Shown here piece by piece: positions 20,827 through 30,766 of a stretch of DNA of 64,000 nt. Made by a program: the position numbers and the translations under genes. Within the stretch, counting starts at the first letter, position 1, and every line of letters begins with the position of its first letter. The stretch is from Dehalococcoidia bacterium (GTDB taxonomy: Bacteria > Chloroflexota > Dehalococcoidia > Bin125): contig JAJEJC010000010.1 of NCBI GenBank assembly GCA_022828105.1, positions 105,483-169,482 on the forward strand. Direction: 5' to 3'. The notes below the pieces were generated by a model. That model worked only from the letters and a program-made list of their open reading frames with translations, was not told the DNA's origin and made no database searches.

Positions 20827-23649
20827 ATGAGCACCAGCAACTCCGGCCAGGCACAGCAGGCGTCACTGATGACAGCGCCCGAAGAGCCGCGCGAATCCGC
20901 CGATCCGTTGAAGCGGATCGTGATTTTCGACGCCTACGCCCTGATCTTCCGGGCCTACTTCGCAATGCAGCGAGCCAATCTGCGCACCAGCGCGGGCGAA
21001 CCGACCGGCGCAGTGCGAGGATTTACGGCGACGTTGCTGCACATCTTCCGCACGCTGGAACCGACCCATGCAGCGTTTGCCTTCGATGTCGACGACGCCA
21101 CCGTCTTTCGCCGCGAAATCGACCCAAACTACAAGGCGCACCGCGACCCGATACCCGAGGACCTGCCATCGCAGATTCAGCGCTGTCGCGAGATTGCGGG
21201 AGCGTTCTCGGTACCGATCTACCAGGAGCCCGGCTTCGAGGCCGACGACGTGCTCGGCACGCTCGCCGATCAGGCAGTGGCTCAGGGATTCGACACCTGG
21301 ATCTGCACGCTCGACAGCGACATTCTCCAACTCGTGACCGACGACATATCGGTCTATCTCTACAACCCCTACAAGAGCGAATACACGGCCTACGACGGTC
21401 CGGCCGCCGTGCGCGCCCGATATGAAGTCGATCCGATCCAGATCATCGACTTCAAGGCGCTGGTCGGCGACAAGTCGGACAACATCCCCGGAGTCAAGGG
21501 CGTCGGCAAGGTGGGCGCGGTCAAGCTGCTCAACGAATACGGCACGGTCGAGAACATTTACGAGCACATCGACGAAATCACCCCGGCCGGCACGCAGAAG
21601 AAGCTGCTCGCCGATCGTGACAGTGCGTTCATGAGCAAAGATCTTGCCACGATTCGCCACAACGCACCGGTCGACCTGGACGTTGCCGCGGCAGACGTGA
21701 CCGCCTTCGACCGAGATGATGTCGTGGCCAAGTTCCAGGAGCTTGAGTTCCGCACCCTGATGGACCAGATTCCCGGGCTCGACGACCAAGACGAGCCGAT
21801 CATGCAGCAGCCCTCGGTCGAGGACTACGACCTGATCATCGATGAAGAGAAGCTGCAGGAGTGGATCGAGCGCGCCGCGAAGGCGCCTCTGCTTGCCGTC
21901 GATCTGGAGACCTCGTCAACCGACACGATTGACTGCGATATCGCCGGCTACGCGCTCTCCGACGAGGAGGGTCAGGGCTGTTACATCCCGGTCGGACACC
22001 ATAGTGACGAGAATCAGCTCGACCACGAGTTGGTCAAGTCCGCGTTGCGGCCCGTGCTCGAAGATTCGGGCGTGCCTAAGCTGCTGCACAACGCAAAGTT
22101 CGACATCAAGGTGCTGCGCCGCCACGGCATCAACCTGCGCGGATTGCACGACGATACGATGGTCGCCGCCTTCGTGCTCAACAAGTCGCACATCGGCCTC
22201 AAGTCGCTGGCGCTGAGCGAACTCGGCATCCAGATGACGCCCATCGAGGAGCTGATCGGCAAAGGCCGCAACCAGCTCTCGATGGTTGATGTCTCGGCCG
22301 ACGAAGCTGGCAAGTACGCCGCCGCCGACGCCGACATCACGCTGCGGCTCGCCAATCTCCTGCTGCCCGAGCTGGCCAAGAACGAGGTGCTGGAGACGCT
22401 CTACCGCGAACTCGAGTTGCCGCTGATTCCGATCCTCGTCGACATGGAATTGGCCGGAGTCACGCTCGATACCGGGATCCTCGATGACCTCGACCAGCAG
22501 CTCAATGTGGAAATCGAATCGGTCACAACGAAGATCTACGAGGACGCCGGTCACGAGTTCAACATCGCCTCGCCCAAGCAACTCAGCGGCGTGCTCTTCG
22601 AGCAACTCGAACTGCCCAAGACTCGCAAGACTTCGCAGGGCTACTCGACCGACGCCCAGCAGATGGAGCGCCTCGTCGACGCGCATCCGATCGTCAATCG
22701 CATCCTCCAGTGGCGCGAGTTGACCAAGCTGCGCAGCACCTACGTCGAGTCCTTGCCCAACGAGGTCCACGCGTCCACCGGCCGAGTCCATACCGACTAC
22801 AACCAGACCGTCGCCGCAACCGGTCGGCTGTCGTCCGAGTCACCCAACCTGCAGAACATCCCGGTTCGGACCGCGCAGGGCCGCCAGATTCGCGCCGCAT
22901 TCGTCGCGCAGCCGTGGGACGACCTGACACCCAGTGCCGATGTCAGCTTCGTCTCCGCCGACTACTCCCAGATCGAACTGCGCGTGCTCGCCCACCTTTC
23001 CAAGGACGAAGGACTGCTGAACGCATTCCGCAACGGCGAAGACATCCACGCGGCCACCGCCTCGGGCGCCTACGGTGTCGCAATCAACGATGTCCAGCCG
23101 GAAATGCGCCGCGTGGCCAAGATGATGAATTTCGGCGTCATTTACGGTCTCTCGGCGCATGGATTGTCGCAGCGCAGCGGGATGGAACGTCGCGACGCGC
23201 AGGCCTTCATCGACGCCTACTTCGGCCGGTTCGAGCGGGTCGCGCAGTGGATCGAGGAGACCAAGGAGTCGACCAAGGACCGCGGCTACGCCGAGACCCT
23301 GATGGGCCGGCGGCGCTATCTGCCCGAGATCAACTCGCGCAACTTCCAGCGCCGCAATGCAGCCGAGCGGATGGCCGTCAACATGCCCGTGCAGGGCACC
23401 GCCGCCGACGTGATGAAGCGCGCCATGATTGAGCTCCACGACGCGTTGTGGAAGCGGGAGTTGAAGTCGCGCATGTTGCTCCAGGTCCACGACGAACTGA
23501 TCTTCGAGGCGCCGAGCGAGGAGATCGAATCGCTGGCCGCGCTCCTGCGCGAAGTCATGCCCGCCGCGCTCGATCTCGTGGTGCCGCTCAATATTGAAGT
23601 CAAGAGCGCTGACAACTGGCGCGATCTCGAGCCTCTGGAGATCAGTTGA
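20827..23649 (+). CDS. polA: DNA polymerase I with proofreading domain
   Basis: Fills gaps in excision repair and removes RNA primers. The 940-residue product has three domains in order. First is the 5'-3' exonuclease, [17 protein letters not shown] to about residue 310, with the helix-hairpin-helix [14 protein letters not shown]. Second is a 3'-5' exonuclease with intact acidic residues: DLET (Asp359, Glu361), FDIKVL and YAAADAD near 498. Third is the polymerase: [13 protein letters not shown], the O-helix [14 protein letters not shown] and [11 protein letters not shown] near 886. Proofreading should therefore be active, unlike in several Gram-positive Pol I enzymes. It diverges from uvrA. 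Confidence 0.96.
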   Translation: MSTSNSGQAQQASLMTAPEEPRESADPLKRIVIFDAYALIFRAYFAMQRANLRTSAGEPTGAVRGFTATLLHIFRTLEPTHAAFAFDVDDATVFRREIDPNYKAHRDPIPEDLPSQIQRCREIAGAFSVPIYQEPGFEADDVLGTLADQAVAQGFDTWICTLDSDILQLVTDDISVYLYNPYKSEYTAYDGPAAVRARYEVDPIQIIDFKALVGDKSDNIPGVKGVGKVGAVKLLNEYGTVENIYEHIDEITPAGTQKKLLADRDSAFMSKDLATIRHNAPVDLDVAAADVTAFDRDDVVAKFQELEFRTLMDQIPGLDDQDEPIMQQPSVEDYDLIIDEEKLQEWIERAAKAPLLAVDLETSSTDTIDCDIAGYALSDEEGQGCYIPVGHHSDENQLDHELVKSALRPVLEDSGVPKLLHNAKFDIKVLRRHGINLRGLHDDTMVAAFVLNKSHIGLKSLALSELGIQMTPIEELIGKGRNQLSMVDVSADEAGKYAAADADITLRLANLLLPELAKNEVLETLYRELELPLIPILVDMELAGVTLDTGILDDLDQQLNVEIESVTTKIYEDAGHEFNIASPKQLSGVLFEQLELPKTRKTSQGYSTDAQQMERLVDAHPIVNRILQWRELTKLRSTYVESLPNEVHASTGRVHTDYNQTVAATGRLSSESPNLQNIPVRTAQGRQIRAAFVAQPWDDLTPSADVSFVSADYSQIELRVLAHLSKDEGLLNAFRNGEDIHAATASGAYGVAINDVQPEMRRVAKMMNFGVIYGLSAHGLSQRSGMERRDAQAFIDAYFGRFERVAQWIEETKESTKDRGYAETLMGRRRYLPEINSRNFQRRNAAERMAVNMPVQGTAADVMKRAMIELHDALWKRELKSRMLLQVHDELIFEAPSEEIESLAALLREVMPAALDLVVPLNIEVKSADNWRDLEPLEIS

Positions 23650-23652
23650 ACT

Positions 23653-23705
23653 CGCTTCCCCACTCTGGGGGGAAGCTGTCGCGACGCGACTGAAGGGGGG
23701 CAGCG
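23653..23705 (+). repeat. Twin-hairpin dispersed repeat, copy 1
   Basis: Four bases after the polA stop. A first hairpin (CTTCCCC, loop, GGGGGGAAG) is followed by a second (GTCGC, GAC-type centre, GCGAC) and a G-run ending GGGGGGC. Same order of parts as the copies near 32.0, 36.0, 47.6 and 48.9 kb. It may serve as the polA terminator. Confidence 0.7.
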
Positions 23706-23745
23706 AGCACGGTCCGAAGGAACGAACGAACGGAAGGCAGATTTG

Positions 23746-24600
23746 ATGTTCCGCACCATCGGCAACACCTGGCAGATCACCAAGCTCTCCTGGAAGGTCC
23801 TGCAACTCGACCGCGAACTGATCTTCTTTCCGATCATGGGCACACTGGGCGCAGTCCTGGTCGGTGCAGTTGCGGCAGGAGTGTTCGGCGCGACCGGCAC
23901 CTTCGACCGGCTGGGCAGTACCGGCGATGCCGAGTTCAACGTCGTTGACCTGATCATTGCCCTGGTCGCATACTTCGGCGGTCTCTACATGGTCATCTTC
24001 TTCAACTCAGCCCTGGTCGCCGCCGCGCGCGAGCGGCTCGAAGGCGGCGATCCCAACGTCATGTCCGGCATCCGCGCGGTGCGAGGGATGTGGCTGGCGA
24101 TCCTCGGCTGGACGTTGATCACCGGCACGGTCGGACTGATCCTCCAGGCCCTGCAGAGCATGGCTCGCGAGAATTCCCACGGCGTCATGCGCATCGTCGC
24201 GATCATCCTCGTCTCGCTGCTCCAGACTGCCTGGGCCTACATCACCTTCTTCGTCATCCCCATCCTCGTAGTCGAGCGGGTCGGACCGATCACCGCCATC
24301 CGACGCTCCGGCAGCCTGCTGCGTCAGAGCTGGGGCGAACAGCTCACCGCCAGCTTCTCCTTCTTCCTGATCTACCTGCTGGCAATCCTGATCGTGGCCA
24401 TTCCGGTCGTCATCCTGGTGTTCATCGCGCCTGTGGCCGCGATCATCGTCGGTGTCATCCTCGGCGGCATCGCCATCGCCTCGGTCGCCGCGATGGAGGG
24501 CATCTTCAAAGCGGCGCTCTACGAGTGGGTTGCCGAAGGCAAGGGCAGCGAGTGGTTCGACCGCCAGTTGCTTGCCGACGCCTACATGCAGCGGAACTAG
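23746..24600 (+). CDS. DUF6159-like polytopic membrane protein
   Basis: Unknown function. The ATG at 23746 lies eight bases after GGAAGG and gives 284 residues. About six hydrophobic segments are visible: FPIMGTLGAVLVGAVAAGVF, VDLIIALVAYFGGLYMVIFF, LAILGWTLITGTVGLIL, IVAIILVSLLQTAWAYITFF, a long pair around LIYLLAILIVAIPVVILVF, and VAAIIVGVILGGIAIASVAA. The N-terminus (TWQITKLSWKVLQLDRELIFFP) and RRSGSLLRQSWGEQL resemble what I recall of DUF6159 proteins. It ends next to mutM (nine-base gap), the start of a long plus-strand gene run. Confidence 0.65.
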   Translation: MFRTIGNTWQITKLSWKVLQLDRELIFFPIMGTLGAVLVGAVAAGVFGATGTFDRLGSTGDAEFNVVDLIIALVAYFGGLYMVIFFNSALVAAARERLEGGDPNVMSGIRAVRGMWLAILGWTLITGTVGLILQALQSMARENSHGVMRIVAIILVSLLQTAWAYITFFVIPILVVERVGPITAIRRSGSLLRQSWGEQLTASFSFFLIYLLAILIVAIPVVILVFIAPVAAIIVGVILGGIAIASVAAMEGIFKAALYEWVAEGKGSEWFDRQLLADAYMQRN

Positions 24601-24609
24601 TCCGCCGCG

Positions 24610-25497
24610 ATGCCCGAACTGCCCGAGGTCGAGACCGTCCGCCGCCAGCTCGAACCGCTCATCGCCGGGCGCCAGGTGCTTGGCTTCGGCGTCATGCCCG
24701 GCGCGGAACGGTTGATGCGCGGACGATCCGCCCCGGAGGTCGACGCCCAGCTCAACGGCCGGACATTCACGTCGGTAACGCGACGCGGCAAGTATCTCGG
24801 ACTCAATCTCGACAACGGCCAGGTCGTCGTTGTCCACCTGCGGATGACCGGCTCGCTGCGGTTTCGCGCCTCCGGACACGAAGAAGAGGCGTTCACGCGC
24901 GCGGCGTTCGACCTCGATGGCGGCGACCAACTCCGCTTCGTCGACGTGCGCAAGTTCGGCACCATCGACCTCGTTGAACGAATGGAAGAAGCGCTGCCCG
25001 AGCTCGGTCCCGAGCCGTTGTCGGACGAGTTCACGGTTGATGCGCTCTGGCACGCACTGCGCGGACGACAGATCGCGATCAAGGCAGCCTTACTCGATCA
25101 GGCCAACATCGCCGGGATCGGGAACATCTACGCCGATGAAGCCCTCTTTCTCTCTCGCCTCAACCCCGAAGCACCCGCCGGCTCGCTGCGCCCCGCCGAG
25201 CGCCGCGAACTGCACGCCGCGATACGACGCGTGCTCGAAGACGGCGTCGCTCACGGCGGCGCATCCTTCCGCGACTACACCGATGTCGACGGCGCGGAAG
25301 GCGAGCAACAGTACTTCGTCCGCGTCTTTCGCCGCACCGACGAGCCCTGCGACGACTGCGACGCCACGATCCGCCGCATCGTCGTCGGCGGGCGCGCCAC
25401 GCACTTCTGTCCGAAGTGCCAACCCGTCCGCCACCGGAACAGGCAGGTCAAGTCGACGCGGCCGCGGCGCGCTGGCGGTACCCTCAAGCCGAGATGA
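24610..25497 (+). CDS. mutM: Formamidopyrimidine-DNA glycosylase
   Basis: Removes 8-oxoguanine and formamidopyrimidines and nicks the abasic site. The 295-residue product starts MPELPEVETVRRQL, with catalytic Pro2 and Glu3; GKYLGLNL supplies the conserved beta-hairpin Lys, HLRMTGSLRF follows, the helix-two-turn-helix has NIAGIGNIYADEALF, and the C-terminal zinc finger is CDDCDATIRRIVVGGRATHF then CPKCQ. About 20 basic residues follow the finger. The stop overlaps the next gene by ATGA. Confidence 0.96.
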   Translation: MPELPEVETVRRQLEPLIAGRQVLGFGVMPGAERLMRGRSAPEVDAQLNGRTFTSVTRRGKYLGLNLDNGQVVVVHLRMTGSLRFRASGHEEEAFTRAAFDLDGGDQLRFVDVRKFGTIDLVERMEEALPELGPEPLSDEFTVDALWHALRGRQIAIKAALLDQANIAGIGNIYADEALFLSRLNPEAPAGSLRPAERRELHAAIRRVLEDGVAHGGASFRDYTDVDGAEGEQQYFVRVFRRTDEPCDDCDATIRRIVVGGRATHFCPKCQPVRHRNRQVKSTRPRRAGGTLKPR

Positions 25498-26390
25498 GCA
25501 CGCGACGACCCACCGAGCCCTATCCGCGACAGCCCTACCGGGCCGATTCCGACGGCCGCCACGACATCGCCATCGCCAACTGTGAGGAATGCGGCGATGA
25601 ATTTGACCTGACCGCCTCCGATCCGCGCACGCAGGTTTGCGCGCCCTGCTGGGATCGGTCGCTGGACGCAATCGAGACTGCCTTCCTCGACAACTACGCC
25701 AAGTTCGGCGCGAAGGCCCACCGCACCGTCGCCGAGGCGCTGTTCCGCTCCCAGGCCCTCGCCGATCCCGACGACCGTAAGGTGATCGGCATGCGGATCG
25801 TCGAGGAGTACCTCAACGCTGCGCAAGACCTGATGGCGCTCTACGTCGCGCTGCGACGCCGGCACGAACAGCCGCTGCTGACCACCTTCACCAACTTCGA
25901 GCTCAACGCCCCCTCGGTCGCCGCGTTTCGCATCCTCACCTCAGGCCGCAGCGCCGACGACCTGCTGCGCGATCTGCAACTTCCCACGCTGGCCGACGTC
26001 GACGCCGCCCGCGGCGAGATTCCGCGCAAGGACTGGCGCCAGTTCGCTGGCGCGGTGTTGACGATCTCGAACGGGATCGAACGGGTGCAGAAGGTCGACC
26101 AGGGCGTGCTGCTCGAGCTCGCCGACGGCTTGAAGCAGTCCTCCGCGTTGACTCACAAGATGGACTGGTTGCCCGATCGGGCGATGAATCCGGATCAGGT
26201 CGCGCTGGTCGTGCTCAATCAACGCCGGCGAGTATTGCTCACGCATGCGCTGGCAATCCATGAGCCCCAGCTCGAAGTCTTTATCGACGCCATCGACAAG
26301 ATCACCGGAGCGGCCCGTGATCTGATCTGGTTGTATCTTCACGTGCGCGACACGATTGCTTTGGACGACCCTCAGCCGGGAACGACGTAA
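25494..26390 (+). CDS. Hypothetical protein with N-terminal four-Cys zinc ribbon
   Basis: I do not recognise the family. The ATG at 25494 overlaps the mutM stop and gives 298 residues. Residues about 28-51 hold a zinc-ribbon-like knuckle pair, CEECGDEF and CAPCWDR. The rest is predicted helical with no membrane segments: FRSQALADPDDRKVIGMRIVEEYLNAAQDLMALYV, and at the end EPQLEVFIDAIDKITGAARDLIWLY. The AAQDLM...YVALRR region could pack as a helical bundle. Tight coupling to mutM suggests co-expression, but a repair role is only inference. Confidence 0.75.
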   Translation: MSTRRPTEPYPRQPYRADSDGRHDIAIANCEECGDEFDLTASDPRTQVCAPCWDRSLDAIETAFLDNYAKFGAKAHRTVAEALFRSQALADPDDRKVIGMRIVEEYLNAAQDLMALYVALRRRHEQPLLTTFTNFELNAPSVAAFRILTSGRSADDLLRDLQLPTLADVDAARGEIPRKDWRQFAGAVLTISNGIERVQKVDQGVLLELADGLKQSSALTHKMDWLPDRAMNPDQVALVVLNQRRRVLLTHALAIHEPQLEVFIDAIDKITGAARDLIWLYLHVRDTIALDDPQPGTT

Positions 26391-26400
26391 GGCGGCGCGC

Positions 26401-27189
26401 ATGTCCCAGTCACCGTTCAGTCTTGACGGACAGGTGGTGTTGGTCTCGGGCGCCGGCCGCGGCATCGGCCGCGCCTGCGCCGAACTGATCGCGCAGATGG
26501 GCGCGAAGGTGGCGATCACGGCGCGCACGGTCGCTCAGGTCGAAGAGGTTGCCCAGGGAATCCGCGACGACGGCGGACAGGCCTGGGCGTTCCGCGCCGA
26601 CGTGGCGGCAATCGAGGACCATGCGTCGCTGCTCGCCGACGTTGAGGACACCGTGGGACCGCTGACCGGTCTGGTCAACGTGGCCGGCATCTCGCCAATT
26701 CTGCAGCGCGGCGAGCGGATCACGCCCGAGGAATATGACCAGATCCAGAACATCAATCAGCGCGGCACTTTCTTTCTCACCCGGAACTTCGCCTCCCGCC
26801 TGATCGACGCCGGGCGCGGCGGCTCAATCGTCACGATCTCCAGCGTGGGCGCGGAGTACGGCCTGCCCCGGCAGGCCGCGTACTCGATGACCCGCGCGGC
26901 CGTCGAAGCGATGACCAAGACGCTCGCCGCTGAGTGGTCGCACTCGCTTGATGCGCCAATCCGCGCCAACTGCGTCGCGCCCGCCTTTATCGATACTCCC
27001 CTGACCGAGCCGATGCCCGCCTGGTACCGCGAGCGGGTCGAGTCGCACACGGCGATGCGCCGCCTGGGCGCCGACGACGAGGTCGCCGGTGCGGTCGCAT
27101 TCCTGCTCTCCGACGCGGCCAGCTACATCACCGGCACGGTCGTTCCCGTCACCGGCGGCTATGGCCTCTGGTCGCTCGATCCCCGCTAG
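26401..27189 (+). CDS. SDR-family oxidoreductase with Arg at the catalytic Lys position
   Basis: The ATG at 26401 gives 262 residues of classical SDR fold. The cofactor loop SGAGRGIG (16-23), NVAG (93-96), ISSVG with Ser148 and Tyr161 are all present. The catalytic motif YxxxK reads YSMTR: Arg165 replaces the Lys that lowers the Tyr pKa. The C-terminal SYITGTVVPVTGGYG is normal. The protein may be impaired or may use Arg; I cannot tell. It lies between the mutM-linked zinc protein and a nitrilase, in the same direction with short gaps (10 and 12 bases). Confidence 0.85.
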   Translation: MSQSPFSLDGQVVLVSGAGRGIGRACAELIAQMGAKVAITARTVAQVEEVAQGIRDDGGQAWAFRADVAAIEDHASLLADVEDTVGPLTGLVNVAGISPILQRGERITPEEYDQIQNINQRGTFFLTRNFASRLIDAGRGGSIVTISSVGAEYGLPRQAAYSMTRAAVEAMTKTLAAEWSHSLDAPIRANCVAPAFIDTPLTEPMPAWYRERVESHTAMRRLGADDEVAGAVAFLLSDAASYITGTVVPVTGGYGLWSLDPR

Positions 27190-27201
27190 GAGAAGCTGCG
27201 A

Positions 27202-28119
27202 ATGACCTATCTCGCCGCCGCCGTCCAGCATTCTCCCGGCCTGACCCTTGAGCAAGGCGTCGACAAGGCCGTCGCCGCCATCGAGGAAGCCGGCCGCGAG
27301 GGCGCGAGTCTGATTGTCTTTCCCGAGACGTGGATCCCCTCCTATCCCTACTACCACGGCCAGGGCAACCAGCGGCAGGCCTTCAGCGAGCTCTACCAGC
27401 GCACCTTCGAGCACAGCATCGCCATCCCCGGCGACGACTGGAACCGCATCGCCGAGGCAGCCGCCGACGCCGGCGCCCACGTGGTGATCGGCGTCAACGA
27501 GCGCGAACCCCACGCCGGCACGGTCTACAACACGCTCGCCTACATCGGCCCCGACGGTGCGCTGCTGGGCAAGCATCGCAAGCTCGTCCCGACCCTCTCC
27601 GAGCGGCTGATCTGGGGCTACGGCGACGGCTCCGACCTCGACGTCTACGACACCGAGGTCGGCCGCCTCGGCGGACTGATCTGTTACGAGCACCAGATGG
27701 CTCCGGCCCGCTACGCGCTCTCGACCCTCGGCATCCAGGTCCACGCCTCGGTCTGGCCCGGCTGGGAGCAGCTCCACCCCGTGATCGACGCCGCCACCCG
27801 CCATCTCGCCTACGAGAACGCCTGCTACGTGATCGTTGCGCGCGAAACCATGTCGCCCGAGCTGCTGCCAGTCGGCACGCCGCTGGCCGAGGAACCGTTC
27901 TGGCACGCGTCCGGCGGCTCGGCGATTATCGCGCCCGGCGGCAAGTACCTGGTCGAGCCGGTCACGGATCAGGAGACAGTCATCTACGCCGAGATCGATC
28001 TTGAATCGACGATCGAGTCCAAGCGCTGGGTCGACTCGGCCGGCCACTATGCCCGTCCCGACGTGTTCCAACTCCACTGGGACAAACGGCCCAAGCCGCC
28101 CGTCGTGATCGATGACTAA
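27202..28119 (+). CDS. Carbon-nitrogen hydrolase, nitrilase type
   Basis: Thiol hydrolase of nitriles or amides. The 305-residue product has the Glu-Lys-Cys triad: Glu42 in VFPETWIP, Lys127 in KHRKLVPT and Cys161 in GGLICYEHQM. GLICYEH and PTLSERLIWGYGDGS are close to true nitrilases (branch 1), more than to amidases or N-carbamoyl hydrolases, though the substrate is unknown. AGGAGAAG lies just upstream of the ATG. It is followed after five bases by an S58 peptidase gene and preceded by an SDR. Confidence 0.88.
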   Translation: MTYLAAAVQHSPGLTLEQGVDKAVAAIEEAGREGASLIVFPETWIPSYPYYHGQGNQRQAFSELYQRTFEHSIAIPGDDWNRIAEAAADAGAHVVIGVNEREPHAGTVYNTLAYIGPDGALLGKHRKLVPTLSERLIWGYGDGSDLDVYDTEVGRLGGLICYEHQMAPARYALSTLGIQVHASVWPGWEQLHPVIDAATRHLAYENACYVIVARETMSPELLPVGTPLAEEPFWHASGGSAIIAPGGKYLVEPVTDQETVIYAEIDLESTIESKRWVDSAGHYARPDVFQLHWDKRPKPPVVIDD

Positions 28120-28124
28120 GCCCC

Positions 28125-29177
28125 ATGGCTGAGCCGGGACCCTACGACGCCATCACCGACGTGCCCGGCATCGAGGTCGGGCACTACACGGATCTGCAGA
28201 ACGCCACCGGTTGCACGGTCGTCATCGCCCGCGCCGGAGCGACGCCCGGCGTCTTTCAACCCGGCGGCGCGCCGGGCACGCTCGACACCGACCTCGCCGT
28301 CGCCGAGAACGCGGTCCAGGACGTCCACGCCGTGCTGCTCACCGGCGGCAGCATCTTCGGACTCGAAGCCTCAACCGGCGTCCGCCGATACCTGCGCGAG
28401 CAGGACGTCGGCCTGCCCATGCTCCCCGAACAGCCGCCACTGCCGATCGTGATGGGAGCGGTCGTCTTCGATCTGCACGTTGGTCAGCCGGCCAATCCGC
28501 AGGCCGCCCACGGCCGCAACGCCGCCCGTGCCGCCCGCTCCGGACCCATGCGCCAGGGAACCGTCGGCGTCGGCACGGGATGCACCGTCGCCAAGACTGG
28601 TCCGCCCGAGACCAATCTCAAAGCGGGCGTCGGCACCGCCTCGCTGGTCCACGAGTCTGGCCTGATCGTCGGCGCGATCGTCGCCGCCAACGCCGTCGGC
28701 GACATCGTCGATCCATTCACAGGCGAACTCGTGGCGGGACCCAGGGGACCCGAGCCCGGCGACATGACCCGCTCGTCGGAGACCTTGCTCAACCGCTCGG
28801 TCAAGGAGTTCGAGGCCCTCCAACAGGCCCGGTCCTCCGTCAGCGCGGACCGCGCCGGCGCCAACACCACGCTCGCACTGATCGCGACCAACGCCAAACT
28901 GCACAAGGGCACCGCCAAGCGAATCGCGATCATGGGCTCGGCCGGACTCGCCAGAACGATCAATCCCGTCTTCACGCCCGGCGACGGCGATACCGTCTTC
29001 ACCCTCTCCACCGGCGAAGTCGACGTCACCAGCATCCCCGCGATGCTCACCCTCACCGGAACCATGGCCGCCGAGGCCGTCGCCCGCGCCACCTTGCGCA
29101 GCGTCCGCGAGGCACAATCCCTCGCCGGCGTGCCGTCGGTCTCCGACTGGCGAGCCTCCGCTCATGAGATCGGCTGA
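28125..29177 (+). CDS. P1/DmpA family (S58) aminopeptidase
   Basis: Self-processing N-terminal-nucleophile-like hydrolase related to L-aminopeptidase D-amidase DmpA and beta-peptidyl aminopeptidases. The 350-residue product starts with the family-typical AITDVPGIEVGHYTD, has TGGSIFGLEASTGVRRYLRE, GTVGVGTGCTVAK, and then the region RAGANTTLALIATNAKL, which carries the expected autocleavage/nucleophile site (Asn-Thr). Substrate may be D- or beta-amino acid amides. It directly follows the nitrilase, so the pair could take nitriles or amides and peptides through one pathway; this is inference. Confidence 0.88.
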   Translation: MAEPGPYDAITDVPGIEVGHYTDLQNATGCTVVIARAGATPGVFQPGGAPGTLDTDLAVAENAVQDVHAVLLTGGSIFGLEASTGVRRYLREQDVGLPMLPEQPPLPIVMGAVVFDLHVGQPANPQAAHGRNAARAARSGPMRQGTVGVGTGCTVAKTGPPETNLKAGVGTASLVHESGLIVGAIVAANAVGDIVDPFTGELVAGPRGPEPGDMTRSSETLLNRSVKEFEALQQARSSVSADRAGANTTLALIATNAKLHKGTAKRIAIMGSAGLARTINPVFTPGDGDTVFTLSTGEVDVTSIPAMLTLTGTMAAEAVARATLRSVREAQSLAGVPSVSDWRASAHEIG

Positions 29178-29183
29178 TACGCT
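29178..29183 (+). promoter_or_regulatory. -10-like hexamer of surE, leaderless layout
   Basis: TACGCT, preceded by TGA that gives an extended -10 (TGnTACGCT), lies six bases before the surE ATG. It overlaps the stop codon region of the preceding gene by adjacency. Confidence 0.4.
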
Positions 29184-29189
29184 CCCGCC

Positions 29190-29978
29190 ATGACTGAACG
29201 ACCACTCGTGCTGGCCACCAACGACGACGGGATTGAAGCGCCTGGACTCTGGCATCTCGCCGAGGCAGTATCCGAGTTCGCCGACGTGCTCGTCGTCGCG
29301 CCCGCCTTCAACCAGTCCGGCATGTCTGCGGCCTTCACGCTGCGCCAGGAACTCGAAGCCGAGCGCGCCCACTCGCAGCTCGACGGCATCGACGCGTTCC
29401 AGGTCAATGGCACGCCCACCGACGCCGTCCTGCACGGCATCCGACACCTCGCGCCGCGCCATATCGACATGATCGTCTCCGGCGTCAATCCCGGACCCAA
29501 CGTCGGCCGCGACATCCTCCACTCCGGCACCGTCATGGCCGCGATGCAGGGCTACCTGCGAAACCTGCCCAGCGTCGCCGCCTCGCTGTGGTCGTTCGAG
29601 GAAACTCATTTGCGCGGCGCTGCCCTCATCGCCGGACGCATCGCCCATCGGCTGCTCGACAGCGGACAGGTCCAGTTCCTCAACGTCAACGCCCCCGACC
29701 TGCCCTTCGAACAGTTCAACGGCGTTCGCGTTACGCCCGTCGCCGACGTCTCGCCCTCCCGGGTCATCGATCGGATTGATGAGCAGGGCGCGACCCACCG
29801 GCAGCTCGTCCTCCGTCCAGGCGCAGAGATCGCGCCCGACACGGATGTCGCTGTGATCCTCGACGGTTCGGTCTCGGTCACGCCGCTGCACAACGATCTC
29901 ACGTTCCACGCAAAGCTGGTCGAAGCCGCCGGCGTGATCGGCGACGGCGACGAGTTGTTGGGCCGAGCGGTAGACTGA
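29190..29978 (+). CDS. surE: 5'/3'-nucleotidase SurE
   Basis: Metal-dependent survival-protein phosphatase acting on nucleoside monophosphates. The 262-residue product has the N-terminal TNDDGIEAPGL metal site, VVAPAFNQSGMS, VNGTPTDAV and the metal-binding SGVNPGPNVGRDILHSGTV. The C-terminal part (PGAEIAPDTDVAVILDGSVSVTPL) is normal. It begins six bases after a -10-like hexamer with no ribosome site, then is followed by yebC with a 41-base gap. Confidence 0.95.
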   Translation: MTERPLVLATNDDGIEAPGLWHLAEAVSEFADVLVVAPAFNQSGMSAAFTLRQELEAERAHSQLDGIDAFQVNGTPTDAVLHGIRHLAPRHIDMIVSGVNPGPNVGRDILHSGTVMAAMQGYLRNLPSVAASLWSFEETHLRGAALIAGRIAHRLLDSGQVQFLNVNAPDLPFEQFNGVRVTPVADVSPSRVIDRIDEQGATHRQLVLRPGAEIAPDTDVAVILDGSVSVTPLHNDLTFHAKLVEAAGVIGDGDELLGRAVD

Positions 29979-30019
29979 AACCCCGACCTCAGGCTGCGTG
30001 TTCGTACGGGAGTTCGAGT

Positions 30020-30766
30020 ATGGCCGGCCATTCCAAGTGGGCCCAGATCAAGCGCAAGAAGGGCGTCACCGACGCCAAGCGTGGTCAGCTCTTCACCAAG
30101 CTGGGCCGCGAGATCGCCGTGGCCGTCCGCTCCGGCGGACCCAAGATCGAGGAAAACTCCGCGCTCAGGCTCGCCGTCGAGCGGGCCAAAGCGTCCAACA
30201 TGCCCAATGCCAACATCGATCGCGCCATCGAGCGCGCCTCCGGCGGCGCCGACGGCTCGCAGCTCGAGCAGATTCGCTACGAGGCATACGGACCCGGCGG
30301 CGCGGCCCTGCTGATCGATTCGCTGACCGACAATCGCAACCGCACCGTCGCCGAGGTTCGCGCGACCCTGACCCGGGCCGGCACCGGCATGGCCGAGTCT
30401 GGCGCCGTCGCCTGGCTCTTCGAGCAGAAGGGCGTGATCGCGATCGACGTTGATACGAAAACCGACCCCGACGACATCGCCCTCGCCGCCATTGACGGCG
30501 GCGCCGAGGATGTCGCCGTCGACGAGGGTCTGGTCGAGGTGATCACTGCGCCGTCCGACCTGGAGTCGGCGCGCAGCGCGGTCGAGGAACTGGGCACGCC
30601 CGTCGCCTCCGCCGAAGTCGTCATGCGCGCGACCAACACCGTGCCCGTCGACACCGACCAGGCCACCAAGCTGCTCCGCCTGATCGACTCGCTCGAAGAC
30701 CTCGACGACGTCCAGCGCGTCTTCACCAACGCCGACTTCCCCGACGCCGCTCTTGTCGAGGCGTAG
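30020..30766 (+). CDS. yebC: YebC/PmpR family protein
   Basis: Family members act as DNA-binding regulators or as translation factors that relieve stalling at proline runs. The 248-residue product starts MAGHSKWAQIKRKKG, has KLGREIAVAVRSGG, ANMPNANIDRAIERASG-type motif and YEAYGPGGAALLIDSLTDN, and ends PVDTDQATKLLRLIDSLEDLDDV. Length and motifs are standard. GGGAG lies eight bases before the ATG. The yebC-ruvC-ruvA order is widely conserved; ruvB is not present here. Confidence 0.95.
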   Translation: MAGHSKWAQIKRKKGVTDAKRGQLFTKLGREIAVAVRSGGPKIEENSALRLAVERAKASNMPNANIDRAIERASGGADGSQLEQIRYEAYGPGGAALLIDSLTDNRNRTVAEVRATLTRAGTGMAESGAVAWLFEQKGVIAIDVDTKTDPDDIALAAIDGGAEDVAVDEGLVEVITAPSDLESARSAVEELGTPVASAEVVMRATNTVPVDTDQATKLLRLIDSLEDLDDVQRVFTNADFPDAALVEA

